From NCBI RefSeq assembly GCF_900636825.1, contig NZ_LR134318.1, positions 3,195,501-3,259,500 on the forward strand: a stretch of 64,000 nucleotides of DNA. The letters run 5' to 3'. Under the pieces are notes generated by a model, which saw nothing but the letters and a program-made list of their open reading frames with translations, was not told the DNA's origin and made no database searches. Positions within the stretch are counted from its first letter, which is position 1. Every line of letters begins with the position of its first letter. Shown here piece by piece: positions 37,522-46,666 of this stretch. A program made the position numbers and the translations under genes. The DNA is from Pseudomonas fluorescens (GTDB taxonomy: Bacteria; Pseudomonadota; Gammaproteobacteria; Pseudomonadales; Pseudomonadaceae).

Positions 37522-38430
37522 ATGCAGGATCTCAACGATCTCTACTATTTTGCCAAAGTCGTCGAGGCTGGCGGTTTTGCGGCGGCCGGGCGTGCGCTGG
37601 GCATTCCCAAGTCGCGTTTGTCGCGACGGATCGCCGAACTGGAAGAACGCCTTGGCGCCCGCTTGCTGCAACGCACCACCCGCCAACTCAATCTCACCGC
37701 CGTCGGTGAACGCTATTTGCGCCACTGCCAGGCGATGCTGCTGGAAGCGGAAATGGCCGACGAGGCCGTCGCGAGCATGTCCAGTGAACCGCGCGGTCGC
37801 TTGCGGGTGTCCTGCCCCACCGGCCTGGCGCGGGAAATGTTGCCGGGGGTGATCAGCGATTTCCTTGGCAAGTTTCCCCAGGTGCAACTGGAAGTTGTGC
37901 TGCTCAATCGTCGCGTCGATCTGGTCGGCGAAGGTTTTGATGTGGCGCTACGGGTACGTGAACATGGCGATGAAGATCCGTCACTGGCAACCCGGCGCTT
38001 GCGTCAGGCACAAATGGTTGTGGTCGCCAGCCCGGCTTTCATTCAGGGTCGCTCGATCAACCACCCTCACGATCTGAAGAATCTGCCAGTGCTCGGCGCA
38101 CTGGAAGCGGATCGCATGGTGCATGTGCGCTTGCTCGATCAGCAGGGCAATCCTTTTGAACTGAGCATGGAGGCTCGGCTGGGCATCGACGATTTTGTCG
38201 TGCGCAAAGCCTGCGTGCTCGCCGGTCAAGGCTTTACCCTGTTGCCGATGATGTATTGCGAAGCCGAACTGGATAACGGCACGCTGGTGCAGATGCTGCC
38301 GCAATGGTCGCTGCCTGGCGGCTGGTTGCAAGCGGTGTACCCGCATCGGCGCGGGGTGATGCCGGCGGTGCGCGCGTGGATCGACCATTTGGTTGAGTCG
38401 TTCAATGCGTGCGGCGAGCGGTTGTTATGA
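37522..38430 (+). CDS. LysR-family transcriptional regulator
   Basis: A 302-residue regulator with an N-terminal winged helix (MQDLNDLYYFAKVVEAGGFAAAGRALGIPKSRLSRRIAELEERLGARLLQRTTR) and a periplasmic-binding-like effector domain (RGRLRVSCPTGLAREMLPGV). It lies divergent to azoR. The start at 37522 is chosen over 37498 because the HTH begins directly after it. Close relatives control quinone or electrophile stress genes. The YjbR gene starts at or near its stop. Confidence 0.9.
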   Translation: MQDLNDLYYFAKVVEAGGFAAAGRALGIPKSRLSRRIAELEERLGARLLQRTTRQLNLTAVGERYLRHCQAMLLEAEMADEAVASMSSEPRGRLRVSCPTGLAREMLPGVISDFLGKFPQVQLEVVLLNRRVDLVGEGFDVALRVREHGDEDPSLATRRLRQAQMVVVASPAFIQGRSINHPHDLKNLPVLGALEADRMVHVRLLDQQGNPFELSMEARLGIDDFVVRKACVLAGQGFTLLPMMYCEAELDNGTLVQMLPQWSLPGGWLQAVYPHRRGVMPAVRAWIDHLVESFNACGERLL

Positions 38431-38447
38431 ACAACGGAGCGGTTGCT

Positions 38448-38807
38448 ATGAAGAAGGCACGGATGAGTGAAGCGGATGTCGCCGAGTTCTGCCTGGCATT
38501 GCCGGGCGCGCGGCAGGATTACAAATGGGGCGGCGTGCGGGTGTTCTCGATCGCGGGTAACAAGATGTTTGCCTTACAGGGTCTGCGCGGAGACTCTCTG
38601 GCCTTCAAGGTCGACAAAGACCTGTTTCTCGGCCATTGCGACCGCCCCGGCATCCATCCGGCGCCCTATCTGGCGCGGGCGCAGTGGATCATCATGCATC
38701 CGCCTTATCCGTTGGCTGCCGAGGAATTGCAGGGGTTGTTGCAGCGCTCGCATCAGTTGGTGGTTGGCAAGTTGCCGAAGAAGACTCAAATCGGTCTCCT
38801 GCTGTAA
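38448..38807 (+). CDS. MmcQ/YjbR family protein
   Basis: A 119-residue protein: MSEADVAEFCLALPGARQDYKWGGVRVFSIAGNKMF, then FKVDKDLFLGHCDRPGIHPAPYLARAQWI, all typical of the YjbR (MmcQ-like) fold, which is DNA-binding-like and of unknown role. I use the ATG at 38448 with GGAG 8 bp upstream. An ATG at 38427 that overlaps the LysR stop (ATGA) would add seven residues. Probably co-transcribed with the LysR gene. Confidence 0.84.
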   Translation: MKKARMSEADVAEFCLALPGARQDYKWGGVRVFSIAGNKMFALQGLRGDSLAFKVDKDLFLGHCDRPGIHPAPYLARAQWIIMHPPYPLAAEELQGLLQRSHQLVVGKLPKKTQIGLLL

Positions 38808-38818
38808 ACCCGATCCCC

Positions 38819-38909
38819 TGTAGGAGTGAGCCTGCTCGCGATAGCGGTGTGTCAGTCGATCTTAACGTCACAGGTAGACCGCTATCGCGAGCAGGCTCGC
38901 TCCCACCGG
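38819..38909. repeat. REP palindrome pair between convergent YjbR and DUF1294 genes
   Basis: TGTAGGAGTGAGCCTGCTCG CGATAGCGGT and GACCGCTATCGCGAGCAGGC TCGCTCCCACC are inverted, with about 25 bp between them. It probably forms a bidirectional transcript end. Confidence 0.87.
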
Positions 38910-38925
38910 GGATCTGCTGTGGCTG

Positions 38926-39354
38926 TCAGATTAGAGACAACAGGTTCGAGCCGAGAAATATCTGGTCGATCCAGAACATCTGATGCAACGCCACGATCAC
39001 CCAAAACAGAATCTGGAAAGACACCTTGCGCGTCTTGTGCCGGAACACTTGTTGGGCGATCAACGCGCCCGGCCAGCCACCCGCCAGTTCTACGGCATGG
39101 AGGATATTTTCCGGGGTGCGCCAGGCATCGGCGCGTGCCTTGCGCTTGTCGGCCCAATACATGAAGAACGCCAGCACGCTGACAATTCCATAGGCCGCCA
39201 GCGGCACGCGCGAGATATCGTTCAGCCACATCGACAGCGCGCCGAACAACGGCAACGCACAGACGATCAGCAAGATGATCACTTTGAATTTCAGGTGCTG
39301 GACACCGCCACCGGAGGGTCGCCCTTCCGGCCGGCGTGCGCGGGAGTCACTCAA
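38926..39354 (-). CDS. DUF1294 membrane protein (TTG start overlapping uppP stop)
   Basis: A 142-residue protein: a short basic N-terminus, TM helices [20 protein letters not shown] and [24 protein letters not shown], then the DUF1294 core [45 protein letters not shown]. No ATG fits. The TTG at 39354-39352 overlaps the uppP stop in a TTGA arrangement, which points to translational coupling. The longer frame up to 39714 lies inside uppP and is not credible. Function unknown. Confidence 0.78.
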   Translation of the reverse strand: MSDSRARRPEGRPSGGGVQHLKFKVIILLIVCALPLFGALSMWLNDISRVPLAAYGIVSVLAFFMYWADKRKARADAWRTPENILHAVELAGGWPGALIAQQVFRHKTRKVSFQILFWVIVALHQMFWIDQIFLGSNLLSLI

Positions 39355-40184
39355 GGCTTGGCCGCCGCCCAATCCACCCAGCCGAACTGCCAGGTCGCCA
39401 GAATCAGCAGACCAAACACGATCCGATACCAGGCAAACGCTGCATAGCTGTGGTTGGCAATGAACTTGAGCAAACCGCGCACGGCGATCATCGCGAAAAT
39501 AAACGCGGTGACGAAACCGATGGCGAACACCGGAAAATCCGCCGGCACGAACAGGTCTCGATACTTGTAGCCTGAGTACACCGCAGCACCGACCATGGTC
39601 GGCATGGCCAGAAAGAATGAGAACTCGGTGGCGGTTTTGCGTGACAGCCCGAACAGCAAGCCGCCGATGATCGTCGAGCCCGAGCGTGAAGTGCCGGGAA
39701 TCATCGCCAGACACTGGGCGAAGCCGACTTTCAGGGCGTCTTTCCAGGTGATCTCATCAACAGTTTCGACATGCACCTCATGCTGACGCTTCTCTGCCCA
39801 GAGCATGATGACGCCGCCGACGACCAGCGCCGCTGCAACCGTGACCGGGTTAAACAGGTATTCGTGGATCAGATCGGCAAAGATCACACCGAGTACCACC
39901 GCAGGCAGGAACGCAATCAGCAGGTTGGCGGTAAAACGCCGCGCACTCGGCTGGGTCGGCAAACCGATGACCACGTCGAAAATCTTCCGTCGAAACTCCC
40001 AGACCACCGCGAGAATCGCGCCCAACTGAATAATGATGTTGAACGCCATTGCCCGTTCACCGCCGAATCCGAGCAAGTCGGCAACGATGATCTGGTGTCC
40101 GGTACTGGAAATGGGCAAAAACTCCGTCAGCCCTTCTACAACGCCAAGAATAAGTGCCTGCAAAGCCGTCCAAAGATCCATCAA
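39351..40184 (-). CDS. uppP: Undecaprenyl-diphosphatase UppP (BacA)
   Basis: A 277-residue polytopic membrane enzyme that recycles undecaprenyl pyrophosphate to the monophosphate carrier used for peptidoglycan and O-antigen. Signature motifs: [19 protein letters not shown] near residue 17 and [17 protein letters not shown] near residue 160, which form the active site. Overexpression of such proteins gives bacitracin resistance. It is the upstream partner of the DUF1294 gene. Confidence 0.95.
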   Translation of the reverse strand: MMDLWTALQALILGVVEGLTEFLPISSTGHQIIVADLLGFGGERAMAFNIIIQLGAILAVVWEFRRKIFDVVIGLPTQPSARRFTANLLIAFLPAVVLGVIFADLIHEYLFNPVTVAAALVVGGVIMLWAEKRQHEVHVETVDEITWKDALKVGFAQCLAMIPGTSRSGSTIIGGLLFGLSRKTATEFSFFLAMPTMVGAAVYSGYKYRDLFVPADFPVFAIGFVTAFIFAMIAVRGLLKFIANHSYAAFAWYRIVFGLLILATWQFGWVDWAAAKP

Positions 40185-40482
40185 TCCCCCAAAGAGCGAT
40201 GCGCACCGGCATGCCCCGATAGTATTTTTTTACGTTCACTGCGATCAGAGTAGCGGCTTTTGGCTCGACCGATTCCGCGCACAGGATCCACACGCAACAG
40301 TCAAAATTGCGTGAAATATCAACTTGGATTCAGGTTTTAGCGCGCGGGGCCGAAATCCTATCAGACAAGCCGTACTAATGCTGCTGCGGCTTACGACCCC
40401 GGTCGATATGCCTGCTCACCGAATCGTGGATGGATGCAGGCAGCGGTTAACTACAAGAACAAGAACCCGGAGTGACAGCGTT

Positions 40483-42117
40483 ATGAACAGCTTGCGCAGT
40501 GTGTCGATCAGCCGACGCTTGTGGCTCATCCTGATTGTGGCAGTGGTGATGTTGCTGACCTTGGGCGCGTTGATGCTCAAGCAGATTCACGATGACCTGT
40601 ATCACGCCAAGGCGCAGAAAACCCAGCATGTGGTGCAGACCGCCAGTGGTCTGCTGACCTATTACCACGGCCTCGAAACCGCCGGCACCTTGGCCAGAGA
40701 GGCCGCGCAGAAACAGGCGCTGACGGCGATTCGCGGCCTGCGTTATGACCAGAGTGACTACTTCTGGATCAACGACCTCACGCCCGTGATGGTCATGCAC
40801 CCGACCAATCCCAAACTCGAAGGCCAGAACCTCTCGGCGATCCGCGATCCTGACGGTTTTGCGGTGTTCAACGAAATGGTCGCCATCGCCAAAGCCAAAG
40901 GTGCCGGCATGGTCAATTATCGCTGGCCGAAACCGGGCGCGACCGAGCCAGTGGCGAAAACGTCTTACGTAAAACTCTTCGAGCCATGGGGTTGGGTGAT
41001 CGGCTCCGGCGTATATGTCGACGACGTGCAGGCCGAATTTCAGGGGCAGATGATCAAGGCATCGGCGATTGGTCTGGCAATTGCGCTGATCATGGCGCTG
41101 CTGGTGATTCTGATTGCGCGCAGCATCGTCCGTCCGTTGCAGGAAACCGTGAATGCGATGGCCAACATCGCCAGCGGCGAAAGCGACCTGACCCGCAGCC
41201 TCGACACCCACGGCAAGGATGAGGTCACCGAACTCGCCCATCATTTCAATGCTTTCACGGCCAAGTTGCGTCGGGTCATCGGCGACTTGCAGGTGTCGGC
41301 CAGTGCGCTCGGTCAGTCATCCAGCCAACTGGGCGACGACGCGGCGCAAGCCCAGCAACGCAGCCAGCAGCAGTCGCAACAAATGGAACTGGTGGCCACC
41401 GCCGTTAATGAAGTGACTTACGGCGTGCAGGACGTGGCGAAGAACGCCGAGCATGCTGCCGCTGAAATGCGCGATGCCGAAGCGCAGGCGCAGCAGGGTC
41501 AGATCAATATTGACGGCAGCCTGCAGCAGATCGACAGGCTCTCGGGCACGATCGATCAAGCCGTCGAGGTGATCCGCACGCTGGCCGCTGAAAGCACGCA
41601 GATAGGCAGCGTGCTCGAAGTGATCCGCTCGATCGCCGAGCAGACCAATCTGCTGGCGCTCAACGCGGCCATTGAAGCAGCCCGCGCGGGTGAACAAGGT
41701 CGCGGTTTTGCGGTGGTTGCCGATGAGGTGCGGTTGCTGGCGCAGCGTACGCAGAAATCGACGGCGGAAATCCAGTCGATGATCGAGCGCTTGCAGAATC
41801 ATTCCGAGGCAGCCGTGAAGGTCATCGGCGACAGCAGCAAGGCGTCGCAACTGACCATCGAACAGGCAGGCCTGGCCGGCGCAAGTCTCAATGCAATTGG
41901 TCAGGCGCTGCGCAATCTCAACGGTTTGAACGCATCGATTGCCAGCGCGACATTGCAGCAGGCGCATGTGGTTGAAGACATCAACCAGAACGTCACCCAG
42001 GCGGCCGGACTCTCGCACAGCACCGCCATGGCGGCCGAACAGTCTAGCGCTGCGAGTTTGCGACTTGGGCAGTTGAGCGAACAGCTCAACGGGTTGTTGC
42101 GTCAGTTCCGGGTCTGA
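40483..42117 (+). CDS. Methyl-accepting chemotaxis protein with single Cache sensor
   Basis: A 544-residue chemoreceptor. TM1 ([20 protein letters not shown]) is followed by a periplasmic sCache domain with [29 protein letters not shown] and [16 protein letters not shown]2 ([21 protein letters not shown]), HAMP, and a cytoplasmic signalling domain with the hairpin tip [37 protein letters not shown]. sCache receptors of this sort often sense small carboxylates. The ATG at 40483 has GGAG upstream; the frame extends to 40324 without a ribosome site. Large minus-strand frames are shadows. Confidence 0.92.
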   Translation: MNSLRSVSISRRLWLILIVAVVMLLTLGALMLKQIHDDLYHAKAQKTQHVVQTASGLLTYYHGLETAGTLAREAAQKQALTAIRGLRYDQSDYFWINDLTPVMVMHPTNPKLEGQNLSAIRDPDGFAVFNEMVAIAKAKGAGMVNYRWPKPGATEPVAKTSYVKLFEPWGWVIGSGVYVDDVQAEFQGQMIKASAIGLAIALIMALLVILIARSIVRPLQETVNAMANIASGESDLTRSLDTHGKDEVTELAHHFNAFTAKLRRVIGDLQVSASALGQSSSQLGDDAAQAQQRSQQQSQQMELVATAVNEVTYGVQDVAKNAEHAAAEMRDAEAQAQQGQINIDGSLQQIDRLSGTIDQAVEVIRTLAAESTQIGSVLEVIRSIAEQTNLLALNAAIEAARAGEQGRGFAVVADEVRLLAQRTQKSTAEIQSMIERLQNHSEAAVKVIGDSSKASQLTIEQAGLAGASLNAIGQALRNLNGLNASIASATLQQAHVVEDINQNVTQAAGLSHSTAMAAEQSSAASLRLGQLSEQLNGLLRQFRV

Positions 42118-42136
42118 CCCAGACGCCGAGATGAAT

Positions 42137-42284
42137 TCACCCCTCACCCCAGCCCTCTCCCCAAGGAGAGGGAGCCGACCGAGGTGGCTGGCGTTCACGG
42201 ATTCGCTAAAGATCTTCCAGGCCGACGCTACTTACAACATCCCCTATTAGTCCCCTCACCCCGGCAGAGGGTCAGGGTGAGGGG
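42137..42284. repeat. CCCTCACCC-type palindromic repeats upstream of pnuC
   Basis: CCCCTCACCCCAGCCCTCTC then CCAAGGAGAGGG, and further on CCCCTCACCCCGGCAGAGGG TCAGGGTGAGGGG, which is itself a hairpin. Same family as 13975-14155. It lies in the 227-bp gap between the chemoreceptor gene and pnuC, about 60 bp before the pnuC start. Confidence 0.7.
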
Positions 42285-42344
42285 CTTTTGATCTGGCGAA
42301 TACAGTACAATCCGCCCCCTCCTCAATTCCCCAAAGGAACCTTC

Positions 42345-42908
42345 ATGTCCGGGCTCGAACTGTTTGCCGCCGCCCTCGGTGTGATCGCCGTCTGGCTGAC
42401 GGTCAAACAGAATCCGTGGTGCTGGCCCGTCGGGCTGGTCATGGTGCTGCTTTACAGCTGGATCTTCTATGAAGTGAAACTGTATTCGGACATGTTGCTG
42501 CAAGTGATCTACGCCGCGTTGCAAGTTTACGGCTGGTGGCAGTGGACGCGAGCCGGGACGATGCACGACGGTCGCCACGTCACGCGGCTGGATCATCGCT
42601 TGTTAGTGATCGGCCTCGGCTTCGGTGCCGTCGGCAGCGTGTTGTTGGGCGCGGCCATGGCGCATTGGACCGACGCGGCGCAACCGTGGCTCGATGCTGC
42701 ACTGACCGGTTTCAGCCTCGTCGCGCAGCTATGGATGGCACAAAAACGTCTGCAATGCTGGGCGCTGTGGTTCGTCCTCGATGTGATCTTCGTTGGCCTG
42801 TTCATCTATAAGGGGCTGTACCTCACCGCAGGGCTCTATGGCCTGTTCACGCTGTTGGCCATACAAGGCTGGCGCGAATGGCGTGCCGATCCGGCGCTGC
42901 GCACATGA
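42345..42908 (+). CDS. pnuC: Nicotinamide riboside transporter PnuC
   Basis: A 187-residue membrane protein with about seven TM helices. Family motifs: NPWCWPVGLVMVLLYSWIFYEVKLYSDMLLQVIYAALQVYGWWQW and the late FVLDVIFVGLFIYKGLYLTAGLYGLFTLLAIQGWREW. It passes nicotinamide riboside by facilitated diffusion. An AAAGGAAC site precedes the ATG. The stop overlaps the next start by 4 bp (ATGA), coupling it to the kinase that traps the substrate. Confidence 0.93.
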   Translation: MSGLELFAAALGVIAVWLTVKQNPWCWPVGLVMVLLYSWIFYEVKLYSDMLLQVIYAALQVYGWWQWTRAGTMHDGRHVTRLDHRLLVIGLGFGAVGSVLLGAAMAHWTDAAQPWLDAALTGFSLVAQLWMAQKRLQCWALWFVLDVIFVGLFIYKGLYLTAGLYGLFTLLAIQGWREWRADPALRT

Positions 42909-43429
42909 AGGTCGTCGTCCTGACTGGTCCCGAGTCGACCGGCAAAAGCTGGCTGGCGGCGGGCCTCGAGCAGCGATTCGGTGGCCTGCGTGTGGATGAA
43001 TACGTGCGGCGCTTCATCGAATTGAATCCTCGCGAGACTTGTTTGGCGGACATCCCCGAGATCGCCCGTGGCCAACTGCAATGGGAAGATCAGGCCCGCG
43101 CGCAATTGCCGGCGCTGTTGATCCTCGACACTCACCTGTTGAGCAATATCCTCTGGAGCCAGACCCTGTTCGGCGATTGCCCCCCATGGCTGGAACGCGA
43201 GTTGTTGGCACGCCATTACGACCTGCACTTGTTGTTGTCCCCGGAACAGGTCGACTGGACTGATGACGGTCAGCGTTGCCAGCCAGATATGAATGAACGA
43301 CTGGCATTTTTCCACGCCACTCGCGATTGGCTTGAACAACATTGCCAACCGTTCGAGGTTATTCAAGGCAACTGGCTTGAACGGCAAACGCGGGCATTCA
43401 CACTGGTTGAGCATCTGTTGGCAAACTAG
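42905..43429 (+). CDS. NadR-like ribosylnicotinamide kinase (AAA ATPase domain)
   Basis: A 174-residue P-loop kinase: MKVVVLTGPESTGKSWLAAGL carries Walker A, followed by VDEYVRRFIE and LLILDTHLLSNILWSQTLFG. It corresponds to the kinase domain of NadR without the adenylyltransferase and repressor parts. Phosphorylating nicotinamide riboside on arrival would drive uptake by PnuC; this pairing is well known. Two G/C-rich hairpins without a T run (43440-43476) follow the stop. Confidence 0.88.
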   Translation: MKVVVLTGPESTGKSWLAAGLEQRFGGLRVDEYVRRFIELNPRETCLADIPEIARGQLQWEDQARAQLPALLILDTHLLSNILWSQTLFGDCPPWLERELLARHYDLHLLLSPEQVDWTDDGQRCQPDMNERLAFFHATRDWLEQHCQPFEVIQGNWLERQTRAFTLVEHLLAN

Positions 43430-43439
43430 CCCGTTCTTT

Positions 43440-43476
43440 GGGGCGCTTGCCCCGTGGTTCCCCCGGTTTTGGGGGG
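43440..43476 (+). terminator. Tandem G/C hairpins after the NadR-like gene
   Basis: GGGGC-GCTT-GCCCC (43440-43453) and CCCCC-GGTTTT-GGGGG (43460-43475). Stable stems but no U tract, so termination would be weak or need Rho. Confidence 0.4.
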
Positions 43477-43480
43477 CAAA

Positions 43481-43655
43481 GTGTCCGTTCCTGAAACACT
43501 CAACGATGTCCAAAGTGCCCGTCTAAACGCACTTCATTGCTTTGTCATGCCGAGTGTTAGGCAGGTGAAACACTCAAGCGCAAACCCCCATTCCAGAGCG
43601 TTGTTCAGCCAACGGACAGCTTAGGGCTTGGAGTGGTGTATCAGCGTTGAAACAC
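43481..43655 (+). promoter_or_regulatory. Three GTGT-N11/12-ACAC palindromes: candidate enhancer sites for fapA
   Basis: Sites at 43481-43499 (N11), 43554-43573 (N12; extended GAGTGTT-N10-AACACTC) and 43636-43655 (N12). Each right half reads GAAACAC; two continue as ACTCAA. Centres are about 74 and 82 bp apart and lie 80-235 bp upstream of the -24 element, the usual zone for sigma-54 activators. The factor that binds is not known; the adjacent activator gene at 48906-50231 is an obvious candidate. Confidence 0.5.
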
Positions 43656-43717
43656 GCCTGACATCTACCCAGCGCGACTCTCCGTTAACTCATTGAAAAC
43701 AAATCGAAAATCAAAAG

Positions 43718-43733
43718 CGGCACAGCTTTCGCT
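43718..43733 (+). promoter_or_regulatory. Candidate sigma-54 (-24/-12) promoter for the fap operon
   Basis: CGGCAC-AGCTT-TCGC: the invariant GG and GC are separated by exactly 10 bp, and the match to TGGCAC-N5-TTGC has two mismatches. It lies 53 bp before the fapA start. Confidence 0.5.
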
Positions 43734-43785
43734 CTCTCCTTCACAACGCTGACTAGGGCCAGCCCACTGAAGAAGGAATGCAGCC

Positions 43786-44235
43786 GTGGGGAACATCAAT
43801 AAAACCTTGACCTGCCTTCTGCTGATCGGATCAGCAGCCAGCACATTCAGCAGCTTCAACGCCCAGGCCGAGGGCAACGGTGTGATCGTCCTCAACCGCG
43901 ACGTTCAGCCGATCCCGATCGGCCGCAACGGCGGCAAAGATCCTTACCCGACCACCGTCAATGCCAACCCTTCGGCGCGGATCAATCAGACCCTCAGCAG
44001 CACCGAACTCAGCGACGGCGATTTCGCCAATGTCGCCAGCGGGTCGTCGATTCGCGGCAACATGACCACGCCCAGCTCCAACCTGCCCGGCATGAACACA
44101 CTGACCAACCAAAACGGCTTGCCCGGCATGCGCACCGGCAGTGGCGGCGGTGCAGGCGGTTCGATTTCCAACACCGTCAACCGGGCGATGAGCACCGGTC
44201 TGGCGCCTCTGACTCGCATGGCCGGAGGCCAATGA
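43786..44235 (+). CDS. fapA: Functional amyloid operon protein FapA
   Basis: A 149-residue exported protein, first gene of fapABCDEF. It starts with GTG (AGAAGGA 9 bp upstream). The signal peptide is LTCLLLIGSAASTFSSFNAQA-EG. The mature chain is Gly/Ser/Asn-rich and probably disordered (PTTVNANPSARINQTLSS, MRTGSGGGAGGSISN). In Pseudomonas, FapA controls the ratio of FapB to FapC in the fibres and may act as a periplasmic chaperone. The stop is one base before the fapB start. Confidence 0.88.
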   Translation: MGNINKTLTCLLLIGSAASTFSSFNAQAEGNGVIVLNRDVQPIPIGRNGGKDPYPTTVNANPSARINQTLSSTELSDGDFANVASGSSIRGNMTTPSSNLPGMNTLTNQNGLPGMRTGSGGGAGGSISNTVNRAMSTGLAPLTRMAGGQ

Positions 44236-44236
44236 C

Positions 44237-44809
44237 ATGAATCGCACCTTACTGCTTCTCGCCCTGCTCGGCTGCACCCAGGCCATGGCCGATTCGGCCT
44301 CGGTCAACAATGCCAACCTGCAGAATTCGGGCGCGCAATACCGCGGCAATTTCAACGTCAACCAGGCCGCCGGTGACCAGATGCAACAAGCCAATACCAA
44401 GGCGATTGCGATCGGCACCGAATCCCACGCCACCACGCACGTCATGCAGAGCATTGACACACCCGCCAGCCGCGCCATCGACGCGAGCGCCAACATTGGC
44501 GGCAACTCTTTCAGTAACGGCAACGGGATCCTTGGTGTGAACCAGGGCGCCGGTGCCAACAATCAAATGGCCAACGTCACGCGCGTCAGCATCAGTGCTG
44601 CCCCGCAGAGCGTTGACGACAGCGCCCTTTCACAACAGAACGTGGCGTTTTTACCAAGCTCAGGAGCAACTGGTACCTCTATCGGCAGTCGCCAGGTCAC
44701 GACAAGTGATCAGGCCTTCACCGGCAGCCGCGGGGTAATTCAGGTGAACCAGAGTGCCGGGGTGGGGAACCGCATGGCTAACACCCTGAGCATCCGGGTC
44801 GCAGACTGA
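44237..44809 (+). CDS. fapB: Minor amyloid subunit / nucleator FapB
   Basis: A 190-residue exported protein with a signal peptide (LLLLALLGCTQAMA-DS). The mature part has three imperfect amyloid repeats, each built on a GNFNVNQAAGDQMQQANTKAIAI-like unit: the second is GILGVNQGAGANNQMANVTRVSI and the third GVIQVNQSAGVGNRMANTLSIRV. FapB is the nucleator for FapC polymerisation in the family model. It lies one base from fapA. Confidence 0.9.
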   Translation: MNRTLLLLALLGCTQAMADSASVNNANLQNSGAQYRGNFNVNQAAGDQMQQANTKAIAIGTESHATTHVMQSIDTPASRAIDASANIGGNSFSNGNGILGVNQGAGANNQMANVTRVSISAAPQSVDDSALSQQNVAFLPSSGATGTSIGSRQVTTSDQAFTGSRGVIQVNQSAGVGNRMANTLSIRVAD

Positions 44810-44880
44810 CCCATACAAAAAGCAGTGCAATTAGAAAGTACCGACACTTAACCAACTAATAAGCACGATGGAGAAACACC

Positions 44881-45876
44881 ATGAAACCTACAATGGCTCT
44901 CAAACCACTGGTTTTCGCACTCGCAGCAGTGATGGCAATGGCAGCACAAGCGGGCGGCCGTGATGACAACAACGGTCATGGAAATGGAAATGGACACGGC
45001 AACGGTCACGGCCAGCCGCAAGGTCCTAATCTTGAACAACTGCTGCAAATTACCGCAGGCGCTGGCGCCGCTGTGCTCGACGCGCAAAACAGCGACGGCA
45101 ACGTGGTAAAAAACCAGGGCACCTTGAACAATGCCAATGCCAGCGACTCGCTCAACGGCTCCAACGGCAACATGGGCGCCAACGTTGCAGCCGGCGACGG
45201 CAACCAGCAAGACAACGCTGCTGCACTGGCGACCGCTGACGAAAGCTTCATCTTCGGCAATGCTGTTGCGGCTTCGAGTGCGACTCAGGTCAACAACAAC
45301 AACTATGTGAAAAACTCGTCCACCTTCAACAACGCCACGCTCAACAACGCAGGCAACAATGGTTCCGGCAACATCGGCATCAACGTGAGCGCCGGCAACT
45401 TCAACCAGCAGAAAAACAACCTCGCCATCGCCGTGTCCGGCGGTCGTGTAGCGCAGGCTGCCGCCTCTGCCAACCAGGCTTCGACCGGCCTGGTAGTCGA
45501 CAACAAAGGCGTGCAAACCTACAAAACCGACACCCTTACTGGCACTTATGCAGCCGCTGGCACGTTCAAAGCCAAAGGCACTGCAACCATCGAAGACGAC
45601 AACCATGGCGGTTGGGGTAACCGTGGCGGCGGCCACGGCGGCAACGATGATCAGAAAGCCAAGTTCGAAGCCGTGGGTTCTTTTGGCCTCGCTGGCGTAA
45701 CCACCCAACAAGTGTTGACCAAAGATGGCTGGAAAACTCCTGTCGTCAACAACGCCAACATGACCAACTCGATGAACAACTTCTCCGGCAACGGCGGAGC
45801 CAACGTCTCGGCTGGTGTGGGCAACCAACAAAGCAACTCGCTGTCCATCGCCGCAGGTTGCAAAGCCTGCATGTAA
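44881..45876 (+). CDS. fapC: Major amyloid subunit FapC
   Basis: A 331-residue exported protein (signal peptide ending AAQA-GG). Three repeats with Asn/Gln ladders are seen: SNGNMGANVAAGDGNQQDN, GSGNIGINVSAGNFNQQKN and GNGGANVSAGVGNQQSNSL. A short linker separates repeats 1 and 2; the linker before repeat 3 is long and contains GGWGNRGGGHGGNDD. The C-terminus carries the conserved CxxC motif (GCKACM). A His/Gly/Asn-rich stretch follows the signal peptide. FapC forms the bulk of the biofilm fibre. A terminator-like hairpin follows. Confidence 0.93.
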   Translation: MKPTMALKPLVFALAAVMAMAAQAGGRDDNNGHGNGNGHGNGHGQPQGPNLEQLLQITAGAGAAVLDAQNSDGNVVKNQGTLNNANASDSLNGSNGNMGANVAAGDGNQQDNAAALATADESFIFGNAVAASSATQVNNNNYVKNSSTFNNATLNNAGNNGSGNIGINVSAGNFNQQKNNLAIAVSGGRVAQAAASANQASTGLVVDNKGVQTYKTDTLTGTYAAAGTFKAKGTATIEDDNHGGWGNRGGGHGGNDDQKAKFEAVGSFGLAGVTTQQVLTKDGWKTPVVNNANMTNSMNNFSGNGGANVSAGVGNQQSNSLSIAAGCKACM

Positions 45877-45892
45877 TCGCGATCGAAACGAA

Positions 45893-45915
45893 AGCCCCGG
45901 TAACGGGGCTTTTTT
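45893..45915 (+). terminator. Intra-operon terminator between fapC and fapD
   Basis: AGCCCCG-GTAA-CGGGGCT followed by six T residues, 17 bp after the fapC stop. It should stop a large share of transcripts, so that the subunits FapABC are made in excess over the export machinery FapDEF. Confidence 0.82.
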
Positions 45916-45942
45916 CCTCGGTTCCACAAGGCGTATTCGATC

Positions 45943-46623
45943 ATGCGGACTTCTGCCCTCCTCGCTTTGCTGTGTCTGTGCGGCCTGACTCAGGCAGCGC
46001 AAATGCCCGTGGCTGCCCTGCCGGGTGGCGTGCTGGTCTACAAAGACGTGCAAAGCATTCGGGAGCGCAAGTTTGCCGACATCGTCGAACAGAAGACCGA
46101 TTTCAGTTGCGGCGCTGCTGCACTGGCCACGGTCCTGCGTCAGGCTTATTGGCTCGACGTCGATGAGGAGCACATCATCAAAGGCATGCTGGTCAATGCT
46201 GACCAGGACCTGGTGCGAACCCAGGGTTTTTCCATGCTCGACATGAAGCGCTACGTAGAAAGCATCGGCATGCGTGCCCGAGGCTACCGGATCCCGCCCG
46301 AGAAACTCGAAGCGGTGACCATTCCGGTGGTGGTTCTGATGGATATTCGCGGCTACAAGCATTTCGTCGTGCTACAGCGTTCGGACAAGCAGTGGGTCTA
46401 CATCGGTGACCCGGTTCTCGGCCACAAGCGCTACAAACATGACGACTTTGTCAAAGGTTGGAACGGCATCGTCTTTGCCATCGTCGGCCCAGGCTATGAC
46501 AAGGCGAACGCCTTGCGCAGCCCTCCGGTGCCGCTGACGGCGAAGAACACGCTGGATGGCTTCAACCCGGTCAAAGATGCGGAATTGATGGATTTCGGGT
46601 TCATTCAGAGCGACTTCTTTTAA
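45943..46623 (+). CDS. fapD: FapD, C39-family cysteine peptidase
   Basis: A 226-residue exported protein (signal peptide LLALLCLCGLTQAAQ). The C39 peptidase triad can be read: Cys in TDFSCGAAALATVL, His in YKHFVVL, and Asp in VYIGDPVLG. In the Fap system FapD is needed for export and probably processes Fap components in the periplasm. It is transcribed after the fapC terminator. Confidence 0.92.
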   Translation: MRTSALLALLCLCGLTQAAQMPVAALPGGVLVYKDVQSIRERKFADIVEQKTDFSCGAAALATVLRQAYWLDVDEEHIIKGMLVNADQDLVRTQGFSMLDMKRYVESIGMRARGYRIPPEKLEAVTIPVVVLMDIRGYKHFVVLQRSDKQWVYIGDPVLGHKRYKHDDFVKGWNGIVFAIVGPGYDKANALRSPPVPLTAKNTLDGFNPVKDAELMDFGFIQSDFF

Positions 46624-46666
46624 TCGCCGAGTTAGAGATTGGGACTGGATGTCCCGGGAGCAGCAG

